In this document: positions 49,141 through 60,207 of the stretch, piece after piece
Position numbering within the stretch: the first letter of the stretch is position 1
Layout of the letters: every line of letters starts with the position of its first letter
Assembly (NCBI GenBank): GCA_038501195.1
Contig: JBBPUQ010000004.1
Span: 1,798,001-1,862,000 of the forward strand
Length of the DNA stretch: 64,000 bases
Direction of reading: 5' to 3'
Source of the DNA: Nemania diffusa
Lineage: Eukaryota; Ascomycota; Sordariomycetes; Xylariales; Xylariaceae
Made by a program: the position numbers and the translations under genes
Notes under the pieces: model-generated
Database searches by the model: none
What the model was told of the DNA's origin: nothing
What the model saw: only the letters and a program-made list of their open reading frames with translations

Positions 49141-49980
49141 CGTATGCGTATGTATCTCGGAAGGGTCCCAAGGCTGGCGGCAAGTTATCCTTTGGCTGGG
49201 TGGTCTTAACCGGTTCTGATATTGCTGCTCTCTATGTGTAAATCTCAACACTTTCCACGATAGACGCTTGAGATTGCCCTCAACTAGGTATGTCTATATC
49301 AGCCATACATAACTAGAGCCGTGAGAAAGTGCTTAGATCGAATTGATACGAGAGGTTATGTCGATATGTCGAAAACTTTATTTTATGCATATTTCATATG
49401 CATCTACTACGTACGCGCCCCACCGCTGTTAGTGCTGTTACATACATAGTGCTCCATATGTATATGTAGGTATATGTAGGGACACACCTGCTATGTAATT
49501 AGGTAATGGGGGGTATAAGTACTATTTAGACAATTAGTGTATTTTACTCCGTCTATCCTCGTACAAGACTGTAAATAGGAGCAATAAATGTGCCTACCCT
49601 GTGCCTACCCGTGTGATGGTAACGGGCAACGCATATTAATCTATCTAATTAGGTAGGGAAGACCGTAGGACATACAAAGCGCCCGCAATCCCTCTGCCAC
49701 ATCATCCGCTGGATAGGCGTCACCTCCTTCCATTACGAACCTATCTACGACGCTCCTGTGAACCCACGATCTGACCTCTTTCAGACATCGTACCTATTCT
49801 ACCTATATATTTATTTGCCTATACCCAACATCCTCACCCCAGGCCGTATTATATCTTTTCACGACGTGCCTCGGGGACACTCTCTCCAATTAACCATGGT
49901 TCCATGAACAGGAACTGCCTATTATATGTACCGTTCACAATCATTGGCTTAACTTAATATTCACTTAGATAGGGTGGCTA
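49141..49980. other. Divergent intergenic region DUF1763 / CHY-RING gene
   Basis: About 0.8 kb, AT-rich, with TATGTAGGTA strings near 49460-49480. No coding signal. Confidence 0.5.
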
Positions 49981-52059
49981 ATGCCGTCCCTCGTCACCGA
50001 CTTCCTGGTCAACCCGGTCCTTCGGCAGGCACGCCGCTTTTCCTATTCGCGTTCGTCCGCCGCATCCGATCCGCCCGAGTCTGAGTCTCCCCCACGAATA
50101 GCGCAGTCGTATTCGTGCTCGCCACAGGATGATATGATATCCGAGATAGGGGGCTCCTCTCTGCACGATGACCCCGGAGATAGTGCATCATCACGGCGCT
50201 CTTCGCAGAGTTCCCTCCCAACAAACGCCCATATGGATATAAGCCGTGTGGGGGAGAATCTGAGCCAGCATGCCGATCTTGCGATTACTACCAATCCTGT
50301 TGCCTCAGCCGTTGATTCTAGTGTATCCGATTCACGTAACGACTTGTCTTCTGCCGGCCACCTTAGCATAAGTGCACCCGAACGGCTATCGTCGCCCTCT
50401 ATGCCGAGCGCTCTGCAGGACCACTCTCCGCTACCGGAAAATGATGGAAATGACCTAATGAGGAAGCGCATATTTGCCATACAAGCCCAAGAAATCGGAC
50501 ATTCGGAAAAAGCCCATCTAATGCACCAGTTGCTGATGGAAGGATACACGAACTCGCGGACCTATCGTCCACCCGAGCAGCCACTTTCACCTCTGAGTGC
50601 TAAGGCTCCCGAGAAGCGGGTATCACAAGGGCATGGGCCATTGGAGTCATTTAGGTTCTGGCAGAGTACGTTAAGCGAGACAGAAAATACGGAAAGGTTT
50701 GCTTTGACGGATAGAGACCTTGAGCCTACCTTTGTGCCTAATAAACAGACGACCGAGTCTGCCACAGATGTAGTAGACATCGAGACCGATGGCGAGAAGC
50801 TTCTTGGCTGCGAACACTACCGGCGCAACGTCAAACTACAGTGCTCGACATGTAACCGATGGTACACTTGCAGATTCTGCCATGACAAGGTAGAGGACCA
50901 CGCTCTTGTGAGGAAAGAGACGCGGAACATGCTGTGTATGTTCTGCGGGACTGCTCAGAGGGCCAGCCAAATATGTGTGTCTTGTGAAACACCAGCGGCG
51001 AGGTATTATTGCGACATATGCAAACTCTGGAACGATGACCCTGAAAAGCCTTGCTATCATTGCAACGATTGTGGTATTTGTAGGATCGGTCATGGCATCG
51101 GGAAAGATTTTTATCACTGCAAGGTGAGTAGCCCCCTCACTCCGGCATTGCCTACGGCTTGTTGACCAACGTACTTACAGAAATGCTCTGCGTGCATCGC
51201 AATATCTGCTCAGTCGGACCATAAATGCATTGAGCGTGCTATTGATTGTGATTGTCCTATATGCGGCGATTACATGTTCACGTCTCCCAAGCCCGTACGC
51301 TTCATGAAGTGTGGGCATAGTATACACCGGGACTGCCTCGACGAACATCAAAAGACCTCGTACAAGTGTCCCATTTGCAGCAAGAGCTTACTCAATATGG
51401 AGTCTCAATTCCGCAATCTTGATCTTTCCATCCAAGCACAACCAATGCCCCCAGAGTTCAGAGATACTCGAGCGATTGTCCTATGTCACGATTGCTTGGC
51501 TAAGAGTTCGACTATGTACCACTGGCTTGGCTTAAAATGCGGTGTCTGTCAATCTTACAACACGGCCCAGCTTCAAATAATTGGTCATGATGCCGAAGCC
51601 GTCGAGAACAGCTTGGTGGTAGGACGTAGTGCACAGGCCTCTGGTCTAGCCCCGATTGGGGACCCCGATGCTAATGTGACGGATACTTCTGTGAGAAATA
51701 TGCGTCGTCGTCATTCATCCACAGTCACGGGGTCGATTTTCGTTGGTGCAGACTTCACCTCGTTTCCTCCCGATAGACTTGCACGATCTGTGTCGCCAAT
51801 TCTAACGATAGGCCATTCGTTACATTCTCCCATGATTGGGGGATACTTTGATCGGGAGGAAGAAGAGGATGACGATGATGACGGGGACATATTTAGCTTT
51901 TGGAATCGCATACCCCGTGGCCTCACGAGTAATCATGAAGAAGATGACAACGGCGATCTTGCTGGGTCTAGCGACGACACAACTTCAGACGAAGACATGG
52001 AGGAATCGGAAGGAGAAGCATCAGAAGACGATGATTTTGAGTTGCTGGGTCATAGATAG
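49981..52059 (+). CDS. CHY-zinc-finger and RING-finger E3 ubiquitin ligase (RCHY1/PIRH2 type)
   Basis: Exons 49981..51123 and 51181..52059, giving 673 aa (57-nt intron). Residues 1-270 are Ser/Pro-rich and probably disordered. The CHY zinc finger begins near residue 276 (LGCEHYRRNVKLQCSTCN, WYTCRFCHDKVEDH, MLCMFCGTAQ), followed by the CTCHY part (YYCDICKLWND, CYHCNDCGICRIGHG, FYHCKKCSACI) spanning the splice junction. A RING-H2 domain near residues 405-450 reads CPICGDYMF, CGHSIHRDCLDEH and YKCPICSK. A zinc-ribbon follows (LCHDCLAKS, LKCGVCQSYNT). The tail is acidic (EEEEDDDDDGD and EDMEESEGEASEDDD). RCHY1-type ligases ubiquitinate stress and cell-cycle proteins; fungal homologues include iron- or hypoxia-linked factors, with targets unknown here. 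Confidence 0.92.
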
Positions 52060-52496
52060 GGCCGGCACCTAAACTTGGTTTGGTTTTAAGGGAAAGACAT
52101 CAGATCGGCGTTTGGGATTCGCATGCATGCGTGATGATAAAAGATACCATCTGAGTTTGGGAAACATTGTAGGGGCGCTTGGATTGCTTTCTTTCACCCC
52201 TCGATCATTTTACAGGCCCGGCATTACAAGGGAGAATATGGGAGACGGGTAGCAACAGGTTAACTTGAGGGAATCACAGGTTGCGCAATCAGAAATCATG
52301 ATTCCTCTCAAAAGTTAGGCTAAACGAATAACGACACACCATTACTTCGTATCATATCATCGTGAAACCTCTTATCCTATCTCCCGAGGAATCTTAATTA
52401 TGTAGCCGTTGCGATCAACGCCGGACGCCTTGCTTAACACGTCGCCTCTAGATAGACGGCTAGCGAATTTCCCATGAATGAACCATCGCTCCATCA
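52060..52496. other. Intergenic, convergent 3' ends
   Basis: Between the CHY-RING gene and MZT1. Nothing recognised. Confidence 0.5.
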
Positions 52497-52916
52497 TTAA
52501 TTAGTGCCAGTGGCCTTTTTAGCGAAGTTGACCTTCTGAGCCTCTTTCCGTAGATATTGGACAACGTTCTGCATATATGGTGAAAAGTCAGCAAATTCTA
52601 CGTTGCAAAAACAATGGCCTGTGAGGTTGCTGAGGGGTTCTAGTGAGGGGAGAACTCACGGCAAGGGCCTCTGGGTTCACGCCGTTCTCGACCATGGAGA
52701 TGCATACGGAGAGTGTCCGACGGTCAAGATGGCAGTTCTGTGTGGTCAAAGCATTAGTTGAGATGAATTCGTAGTATTCTGTATCGGGATCTAATAAGGG
52801 ATGGTCATGGGTTGATTTCCACGTACTAAGATTGTGGATATCTCATGTAAGATGTCGACTGCTTGCCGTGCAGCATCTTGCTTCTCACTCTCTTCTCTGT
52901 TGCTTTGTGGGGGCAT
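52497..52916 (-). CDS. MZT1: Mitotic-spindle organising protein 1 (MOZART1)
   Basis: Exons, in transcript order: 52827..52916, 52660..52737 and 52497..52568, giving only 79 aa, which fits the family (about 65-85 aa). The joined sequence has the hallmark [38 protein letters not shown] and [13 protein letters not shown]. Mzt1/GIP1 binds N-termini of gamma-tubulin complex proteins and is needed to activate the gamma-tubulin ring complex at spindle pole bodies. Every exon is too short to appear in ordinary ORF scans; the three exons were recovered from the minus-strand sequence using GTACGT/ACAG and GTGAGT/TGCAG sites. Phase 0 at both joins. Immediately downstream of SPC25, same strand. Identification firm. 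Confidence 0.92.
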
Positions 52917-53345
52917 TTTTGTGACGTTTTCCGTAGTTGGGGCTGATTAAGATAATTAAACGGTAATCGTAGAGAGTTGGTTGTAAAGTGTGAGCTTAGA
53001 ACGCGTGCAGTCGCGTGGTAGATTCACTGCATTATACGGTCGCAGTTGGTTGCAGCTGGCCGTCCTTGTATTCCAATGCCAGGCATCTATCTAAGCCGCA
53101 TTTCATTAACAATTCCATCATTCTACGTAACACATACTAGCTTCACAGAAGGCAAAATTATGATTATAAGTTCAGAACTTGAAAGTGGAAGAATGAATAT
53201 CTGGGTATATCTCGTATCTCAAAGTGGACACAATCAATAAAGCCGATCCCCGAAAGCTCGAGGACATCGACCAGTAGCGAAACTCCGTACTCCAAAGCCT
53301 CCAAGTGTATCTCATAACCCGTTTCCCATGACAATAACCGCAAAA
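52917..53345. other. Intergenic between SPC25 and MZT1
   Basis: Contains the MZT1 promoter and the SPC25 3' UTR. No further gene seen. Confidence 0.5.
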
Positions 53346-54209
53346 TCATGACTTCATCGCCTCGACGAACAGCTCCCGCATGCCCTTGAGCAGCGTGGGC
53401 AACTCCCTAGACTCGTTGACGCGCTCGAGGACGCGCTCGATCTTCTCGCGCTCGAGCTTGGGGCGGCAGTGCTTGACCTCGTAGTCGCGGGCGGCGGTGT
53501 TGAGCTCGAACCAGGCCTCGCGCTCCCAGTCGCGCTCGTCGACGTGCGTGTAGACGAACTTGAGGCGGTCGTTCTGCCCGGCGCCCTCGATGCGCAGGCA
53601 CAGGTTCGCCACCCAGAAGTCGAGCTCCGGCACGTTGAACCGGCTCTGCGCCTCGATGCGCGCGGCATGCGCCCGCTGCGCCGCGAGCCGCGCCTCGATC
53701 TCCGCCTCCGCCTCTGCGATCTGCTTCTTCAGGGTGTCCCGCGACGCGAGGTTCGCGTCCCGCTGTGTTGTGAGGGAGCCGATCGCGCTCTCCATCTCTC
53801 GTCGCTCGGCGTCTTCTTTCGATCGCGTCTGCTGGTGTGTGTTGATTTTGTGCTGTACGATTTCCATGTCCTTCTTCTTCATGCGCTGGTCCTCTGTTTT
53901 GTGGCAAATGGCTTTCGTTAGCAGAGGAAATCGCGGTAGTAGGAATGTGATTATCTAGAGTATTGTAGTCAACGTACCTTGTAGCTCGGCCAGATTCATG
54001 CGAAATTGATTGTGCTCCTCTAGCACACGTTTTCGCCCTTGTTCGATGAATGCGTCGAATTTCGCAGTGAACTTAGCCATGCGATCGCGGAGCTCATCGA
54101 AGCCGAAATTGATGCTGGGCAGTTGGTCGGCCATCGAGGGCGCTATTGACGACATTGTCGGGCGGCCGCTTAGGCTCGAAGAGAGCGATGATTCGAAAGC
54201 AGTAGCCAT
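53346..54209 (-). CDS. SPC25: Kinetochore protein Spc25 (Ndc80 complex)
   Basis: Exons, in transcript order: 53978..54209 and 53346..53893, giving 259 aa. The N-terminal half has MADQLPSINFGFDELRDRMAKFTAKFDAFI and a long coiled coil (RVLEEHNQFRMNLAELQ, then KKKDMEIVQHKINTHQQTRSK and REMESAIGSLTTQRDANLA). The C-terminal globular domain is typical of Spc25: FNVPELDFWVANLCLRIEG, RLKFVYTHVDERDWEREAWFELN, and YEVKHCRPKLEREKIERVLERVNESR. Spc25 pairs with Spc24 to bind the Mis12 complex or CENP-T and anchors microtubule-bound Ndc80 at kinetochores. Exon 2 has very high GC3, producing several long spurious frames on both strands. ATG at 54209 chosen as the first in frame. Identification firm. Confidence 0.92.
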
Positions 54210-54650
54210 ATTGAGTTTTACTTTCTGCAAGATAGAATGGGCCTTACTTTCGTTGAGGTGGTTGCTTAGCAGGATCTTGTTAGACGAAGTTTGGAGCTTT
54301 TGAACTTGCGACTAAGATCATCATGAGTGCTAGTGGTGCTATGTTTACTTTAGGTGCCTACCTAGGTACTTGCATTGGTTGCCGAGCACCAATTGCTCAT
54401 AACCCCACCATGCAATTATGCATAAAGCAATAGATATGTATCTAAACCATAGTACCTTCTATGATAAGATAAAGTCTCCTAGGTTGTACGTCAAATAGAC
54501 GGGTAAGTAAACAAACATGAAGTTGACTTATCGCATTTGCACCACTAAATCGCCTAGACCTCTTTATTTCTTCTTTCTCCTTCTCTTCGTCTTCTCACAA
54601 TGCACTTCGTACTTTCGTTTCTAGTGCTAATGCCCTTAGCCTTAATCTGA
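54210..54650. other. Intergenic upstream of SPC25 and the decayed nuclease gene
   Basis: Contains a TACCTAGGTA palindrome at 54359-54368 and a CT-rich run near 54570-54595. No gene. Confidence 0.5.
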
Positions 54651-55862
54651 ATGAGTTGGTCATCTATAAATGATTGGCGCTGTCAAGTCCTTAAGTCTCA
54701 ACCCGAATGGGATGATGCTTCACTGATATCCGGCCGCAGCTCCCCGGCTAAACAACTGGCTAACCTGGCGGACAAATGTTCAATCAAGACTCTTCCAATG
54801 CTTAACAAGGGCAAGAACAACTTCCCCGATTCCCTTGAGAAACTCCTTGGTCCCCTGGAGCGAAGGGTAATCAAGGCCTGGGATCTCTTTTTGGAATCCG
54901 ATGTTCAAGCATTACGCGCTTATACATTGCGCAACCCGGGCACCGCCAGGAAGTTTGCTAATTGCATTGACGATGACCTTATTTGCCCTAATCCCTCCCC
55001 GGACCAGGTTCATCACTACGAGCCGTTCCTCCATCCCGACTTCGTGCACGAACTTTGAGAAGCGGCGGAAACGTGCGAACGGGAAGTACGCGACGAGGTA
55101 ACCTGGCTTTTGGAAGTTTATTTCCCTTTGATGGTTAAAGCTCTTAAGGGCCTCCGACGTCCAGGCGATGACTGTTACATCAAAATCATTCCTTGCACTA
55201 CAGCTTTTACTCTTCCCCAGTTTCAAGTACCAATAGCCGCGGCGCACAGGGCAGACTTCGCTGTTACATTCCAGCCTACCGACCCATTATCTCAGACACA
55301 GAAAAACATTGATTCGTGGCGCCCATACATGCCGGGGGGAGCATCAACCATACTGACTATGGGGGCCTGAAAGACAGACTCATCGCTATGTCGGTGGAAA
55401 CGAAGCGCATTGGTGATGACTACGAAAAAGCTAAGCTTCAGCTGATAGTCTGGCAAGCGGCGCAGTGGAAGAAATTTAAGACCATGCATTTCCAACCCGA
55501 AATCACCCTAGGTATTATCATTGTAGGCCATGATTGGTATTTTTTGCCATCTACACGAACGGGTCATGATGCGACGCAGGTAAGCTTTCCTTCTATGGCT
55601 ACGAACCTCTAGTTTAGCACTCCTTCCCCTTCTGCATTGCTAACTTGTTTCTGCTCTGCAGGTCACATGGTGTTAACAGAAGATCGGAGGAACCAATAAT
55701 GCATTTGAAGTCTATTCGCTCGTCTGGGCATTGCGGTATCTAACTAGATGGGCCATCGATTCACAATGGGAAATTTTTAAGCAGGTTATGTCAGATTTCA
55801 AACTTGTTAATAGCGCTTTATCTCGCGATCGAGACCAACTCACCGAGGACGACGGGTCATAA
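54651..55862 (+). pseudogene. PD-(D/E)XK nuclease-like (PDDEXK_12-type) gene, decayed
   Basis: The conceptual protein runs from ATG at 54651 to TAA at 55860 through one plausible intron (GTAAGC, about 55579..55661). It is broken three times: an in-frame TGA at 55056 (after DFVHEL), a one-base frameshift at a G6 run (55334-55339) where a seventh G would restore SINHTDYGGL, and an in-frame TAA at 55674 just after the intron. The order of blocks fits the fungal PDDEXK_12-type family: ADFAVTF (metal-binding Asp), MSVETKR (E-x-K), QLQLIVWQAAQWKKF, GHDWYFLP, then AFEVYSLVWALRYLTRWAID. The catalytic D and ExK are intact. This family is often expanded in ascomycetes; the function is unclear. It could instead be an assembly-error-bearing active gene, at least for the G run. 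Confidence 0.75.
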
Positions 55863-56656
55863 ACCCGAGAATAGGATGGGCAAAGACAAGAACATTGCCA
55901 GATCCAGCCATTTTATGGACAATTTAGGTAATCGACCTCCCTGCGAAGTTTGTCATCAGTACGCTATGACCGATGATTAGAGGCGCCTTGGAGGCATTCG
56001 GTGTAACGACTAGACGAAAGGGTAAGCACGTAAAAGTCAATTTATGAGCCGTCTCATATAATAGTACAACTAATATATACGAGTATGCTTAACCCTACTA
56101 GTAATCTGGGCCTAAAAAGCGTTACACATAGAGAAAAAGTGAATAGCTAGGTTAGTTACTATGTTGGGGAACGTATGGACAATGGAACAAGATCAGTGTT
56201 GGTGTTATGCTGTCATGTAATAAACACGTGAAACTGTTTTAGATTAAAACGGTCCCTTGCGAATTATTCCAGTGCATTTACGGTAATAGGTACGTATAAC
56301 TATTAAAAGTTTAGGTATGCAAATTTATTAGGGTATGTAAAAGCGGATCTAGCTAGGCCCAGGCTAAAAGCGGCGTTAGCTCAGGTAAGATTATTCAGTA
56401 CTGTGATACCTACCTCACCTATCTACAAGGTACTTGTATTTCTAAGTCCGAGGTGAAATGCATGCTGGCTGCTCTAGTTACCAGATTACGACTTGATTAT
56501 AGACGATTCTATCATTGTGTAAAGCCTGTCGCTCGTCGCCCCTGGGTTCTTCCACAGCTTGCATTCCTCTACCTTTTTGAGCTGTTGGCAATGTCGCGAT
56601 GCACATACAAGAACACAAGCCAAGGGAGACGAAATACATAGAGCTGAGTTCTCCGA
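55863..56656. other. Intergenic between decayed nuclease gene and RRN6
   Basis: AT-rich with no supported gene. Might include 3' UTR of the decayed gene. Confidence 0.5.
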
Positions 56657-59600
56657 ATGACTGAACGCCGCTTAACCGAATCAGCTATTGGGTTAGCAGG
56701 GCGCCTTTCACGTATCCCGTACGGAACTGAAAAGGCGGAAGATTGCGGTTGGCACTTTTCTCGGAACTTCACCCGGAATGGTTAGCATATCCTACAAGTT
56801 ATGTTAAGTAACACATACATACTAACATCTTGACAAGCGCCGGTTTTCAGAGCACTTGGTCCTTCCAAGACCTGGATCCTACCTGATTCTGATCATGCCA
56901 CGGATTTGCTGCCACTCCCCGGGACTCTATGGGAGCAAAACCGGAGGCAGCAAAAGTGGCTCCTGAAGAATCACCCTGAGGCCAGCTTAGGCAATCAGAT
57001 ATTACACGACTGCCTTCCAGAAGAGGACTCGCTCCTCTCATCTCAGCAAGAACAAAGCTGGCATACATGCCTGTTCTCTCTAGGGGAGTTGACCGACACC
57101 ACTCTGCAAAGAAACAGTGGTGTTTCCTTACTTGTCACTGTTACTGGCAGCGCAAAAAACACCCTTCGCCTAGCGACACTAGAGCATGAAACATGGACAT
57201 GGCCCCGAGAGCCCAATGTGACTGTGCGTCTAACAGAAGCACCCATAGAAAATCCGACGCTGTGGATAGGAGAAGAAGTAGGACCGATTCATCGTGTGAA
57301 GTGCATAGTTGACCTCAAACGATACCACCCGACACGGTGGTTGGCAGTTCAGCGAACCTCGGGCACGACGATATTTCAGCCCGAGGCCCGTAAAGTGCTA
57401 GTAGATGGTAGTATTGAAACATATACTTCGCGTATCGCTGCCAATCCACTCTTTCATCTGTCAAAAGATCAGACTGGAGGCAACGGCCATTCCGATGTCT
57501 CTTTCAATCCAGGCACGCGATCGAACCGGCCACAACTTGCGATAATTGACGAGCGGGGGTTTTGGAGTATATGGGATGTCAGATATCCTGGACGTAAGCA
57601 CTCAAGCGAGGCTCCCTCTAAGCTGAGACTATGCGGCCATATCCATCATGGCGTCTTAGACAAATTACCTCACACAGATCGTTCTAGTATGAGGTGGCAT
57701 AAAATCTTATGGGTCGGCCGCTCTGATAACGATTTAGAATTACTGAGCAGCCTGGAGCTCGACGCCGATAATAAAGAGCCAAACTCCCAGGCTGCATTTC
57801 CACCCTTGCAGCGAAGCTCTTTGTTACTTTTATGCAATTCACAACAAGTCAAGCTTTTGGACCTCACTACTGATACATATCTCCCCGATCTGGTGTTCCG
57901 TCGCCAGGACAGCCTGGATTGCATACTAGATATACAACCTGCTCATGATCCACAATACTTTTATGTGCTCACCACGTCTAAACTATTCATTGTCAGAGCT
58001 TACTCACGACCCGGGGCCGAATGGGACAAGCCAGAAAAAGTATGGCTAATACTGTTCTCAACTCCTCACTTTAGGAATTCTTTCGATCAAAGCCTCAGGC
58101 TGGCTATTGCTCAAGGTGCGAAGCCAGACGTTACCACCTCACTTGTCTTCATACATTCGTCGACAAACCCATGGACCGATCTCTTCTACGTCGAGTTTTC
58201 ACCGATAGATCCCAACAGAGTCACCTGCCAAGCGAATGTTACTGGGCTGGGCAGTCTGCAAAGCACCACCCTCAATAGTGTAATTCGGTCCTTATGCATT
58301 AATCCGGCACCAATTACCGTCAAGGCACCTGAATCCCTTAGCCAGATTGGGCGTGGTTTAGCTGCGAGACAAGTCAGGTTATACCAGATTGCGGCCCTGA
58401 GGCCGGATATGTCTTTGGTCTCTGCTCTTTGCGTATTCTCGTGGTCGTCCGCTACTCAGATCAGCATACCAAGCATAAAAGTCGGGCGATCAAAGAGAAG
58501 AGCTTTACAACGATTGTCCTCTAATTTGGTCGTAGACGATGACCTAACTACGTCAGAGGAGGACTCTCAGGCTGTTGCTCAGAGATACATCAAAGAATTT
58601 TGTCAACATCTCAGTAGTATCTATACACTCCTTGACAACGACAGCCCTACCAGGTCTGCTAATAGAGGATCCTCCTCAAACAATCCTTTCGACGCGGCTC
58701 ATCACAGCATTCAAGAAGGACTAGATAGTGGACTCCTACCTCTCCGTACACTGTATGTTTATCGCTTGCTATTGTGCTACTATAACTAATTGATACTGCA
58801 GTCTTCAAGTAATGCCGATCTTTAAAGAAGTACCGAGACATTCATTATCCGCCGTAGAATGGGAAACCGAAATTGGAGGGTTAAATGAAATACATCCGAG
58901 TGTGATAGTTTATACACTTGGTTTGCCACGTTCCCGGCTATATTTTTCCATTCCTACGTCGCTACGGGAAGCATACCGTGGGCTTTTTGAAATCAGCAAT
59001 AGCTCATTACATCATGGAGACAGCGAGGGTGCGAACGAGGGGCGGATGGCAGCGATATCGCAGCAAATTGCCTATGATCTCTACCTATCTTTTTATGGTA
59101 TCAGTTACAACAACCTAGGCATTAGTCAATCTCAGGCTGCTGCGGGGGAAGACATGCCACCAGATAGTCAGGCGGAAACCTTGCCGAGCAGTCCTTTACG
59201 ATTCGAGTCGCCCGCATCTACTCCGCGGTCGTCGCAGTGGTCCAACTCGGAGGCAGCTGAGGATGAAGATCCAGCCATGTCGCTTCTCAGGGCTTATACA
59301 GGGACCGGCCAGTTTGTCGCAGAAAAGAAGTTCGAGCTCTTGGATAAGTGGCGATTAGGCGCGGAACCGTCAGAGTATATTTTCGACCTTGACCGGAGCG
59401 ACGACGCAACCGCGAGCAAATCGAGAAAGGCAAAGCAGCTGGCTCGGGAAGATCGCAAGCGCCGCCGTGCACAGACGCTTCTTCAACTATCTCAAGAGCC
59501 GGAGCTTCCTGCTACACAACCTGCGCCGGATACTAGCTTCTTCAGCAGTCAGCCTCGATTCATGAGTTCGCAGGTGATACACTCGGACCCGTTGCACATG

Positions 59601-59666
59601 ATGTCGCAGCCTTCGGCAGGGCCGTTTGGTAGACGACCAACAAAGAAGAGAAAGGGCGGTTTTTGA
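56657..59666 (+). CDS. RRN6: RNA polymerase I initiation factor Rrn6-like
   Basis: Exons 56657..56780, 56853..58752 and 58802..59666, giving 962 aa. The short first exon encodes MTERRLTESAIGLAGRL and GWHFSRNFTRN; the join gives ALGPSKTW, the expected Rrn6 start of the beta-propeller. The acceptor reads CAG AG, with the second AG (56851-56852) required to keep frame; the branch site TACTAAC is perfect. The central region has the propeller-like blocks QLAIIDERGFWSIWDVR, SLLLLCNSQQVKLLDL and FYVLTTSKLFIVRAY. The C-terminus is Lys/Arg-rich (KSRKAKQLAREDRKRRR) and ends RRPTKKRKGGF, likely nuclear. Rrn6 is part of the core factor (Rrn6-Rrn7-Rrn11) that recruits Pol I to the rDNA promoter. The family is recognised by overall pattern; fast divergence limits certainty on details. 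Confidence 0.88.
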
Positions 59667-60207
59667 TACATGACGTGATGGATGTAAGGCTGAGATGTAG
59701 TGTGTGAGTTTGTGTAGCTCAGCTGGTAAAAGTTACTGTGGCCTGAGTATCCAGCAGTCCTTGTTTATGCTTAGACAGACTCGTGGGGAAAGGAATGTCT
59801 AGTTTTCTATCCAATTTCAATGAGCAATACCAGTATAATAATTGAAATTGCCTATACTCATAAAATTGTCGCCTACAGTATAAATCCCTGTTTTTTTGTG
59901 ATGATTTAGTAGCCTAATTGCTGGTAAGACTGTAGATTGGGGTGACAATCCGCAGTTGCCTATGCTACTTTTGTGTTCACTGTGCAACTAGAACTGCATA
60001 GGTTAAGCAATTAAGCAGAACTAAGCAACCAGCTCTACCACTCAATCAACTCAAACTCAAAACAATCGATAGAAGACTACTAGCCTCGGAGAGCTTCCTC
60101 AAAACCCATAAAGAACGTGGATAAAGCCATTATTCCCTAGTCTAGTGCTCGCAAGTTCATTTCTAGAGCATTCCTCGCTTCGCCCTATACTATATAGGCA
60201 CATCGAG
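59667..60207. other. Intergenic between RRN6 and PITH-domain gene
   Basis: Contains a TAGCTCAGCTGGTAAAAGT string (59713-59731) that resembles a tRNA D-arm, but no matching acceptor or T-arm follows. No gene. Confidence 0.5.

Noticed and set aside
53407..53958. Several overlapping frames on both strands
   Set aside because: All are shadows of the high-GC3 SPC25 exon 2.
59713..59731. tRNA-like D-arm string TAGCTCAGCTGGTAAAAGT
   Set aside because: No acceptor stem, anticodon arm or GGTTCRA T-arm follows at the right spacing.
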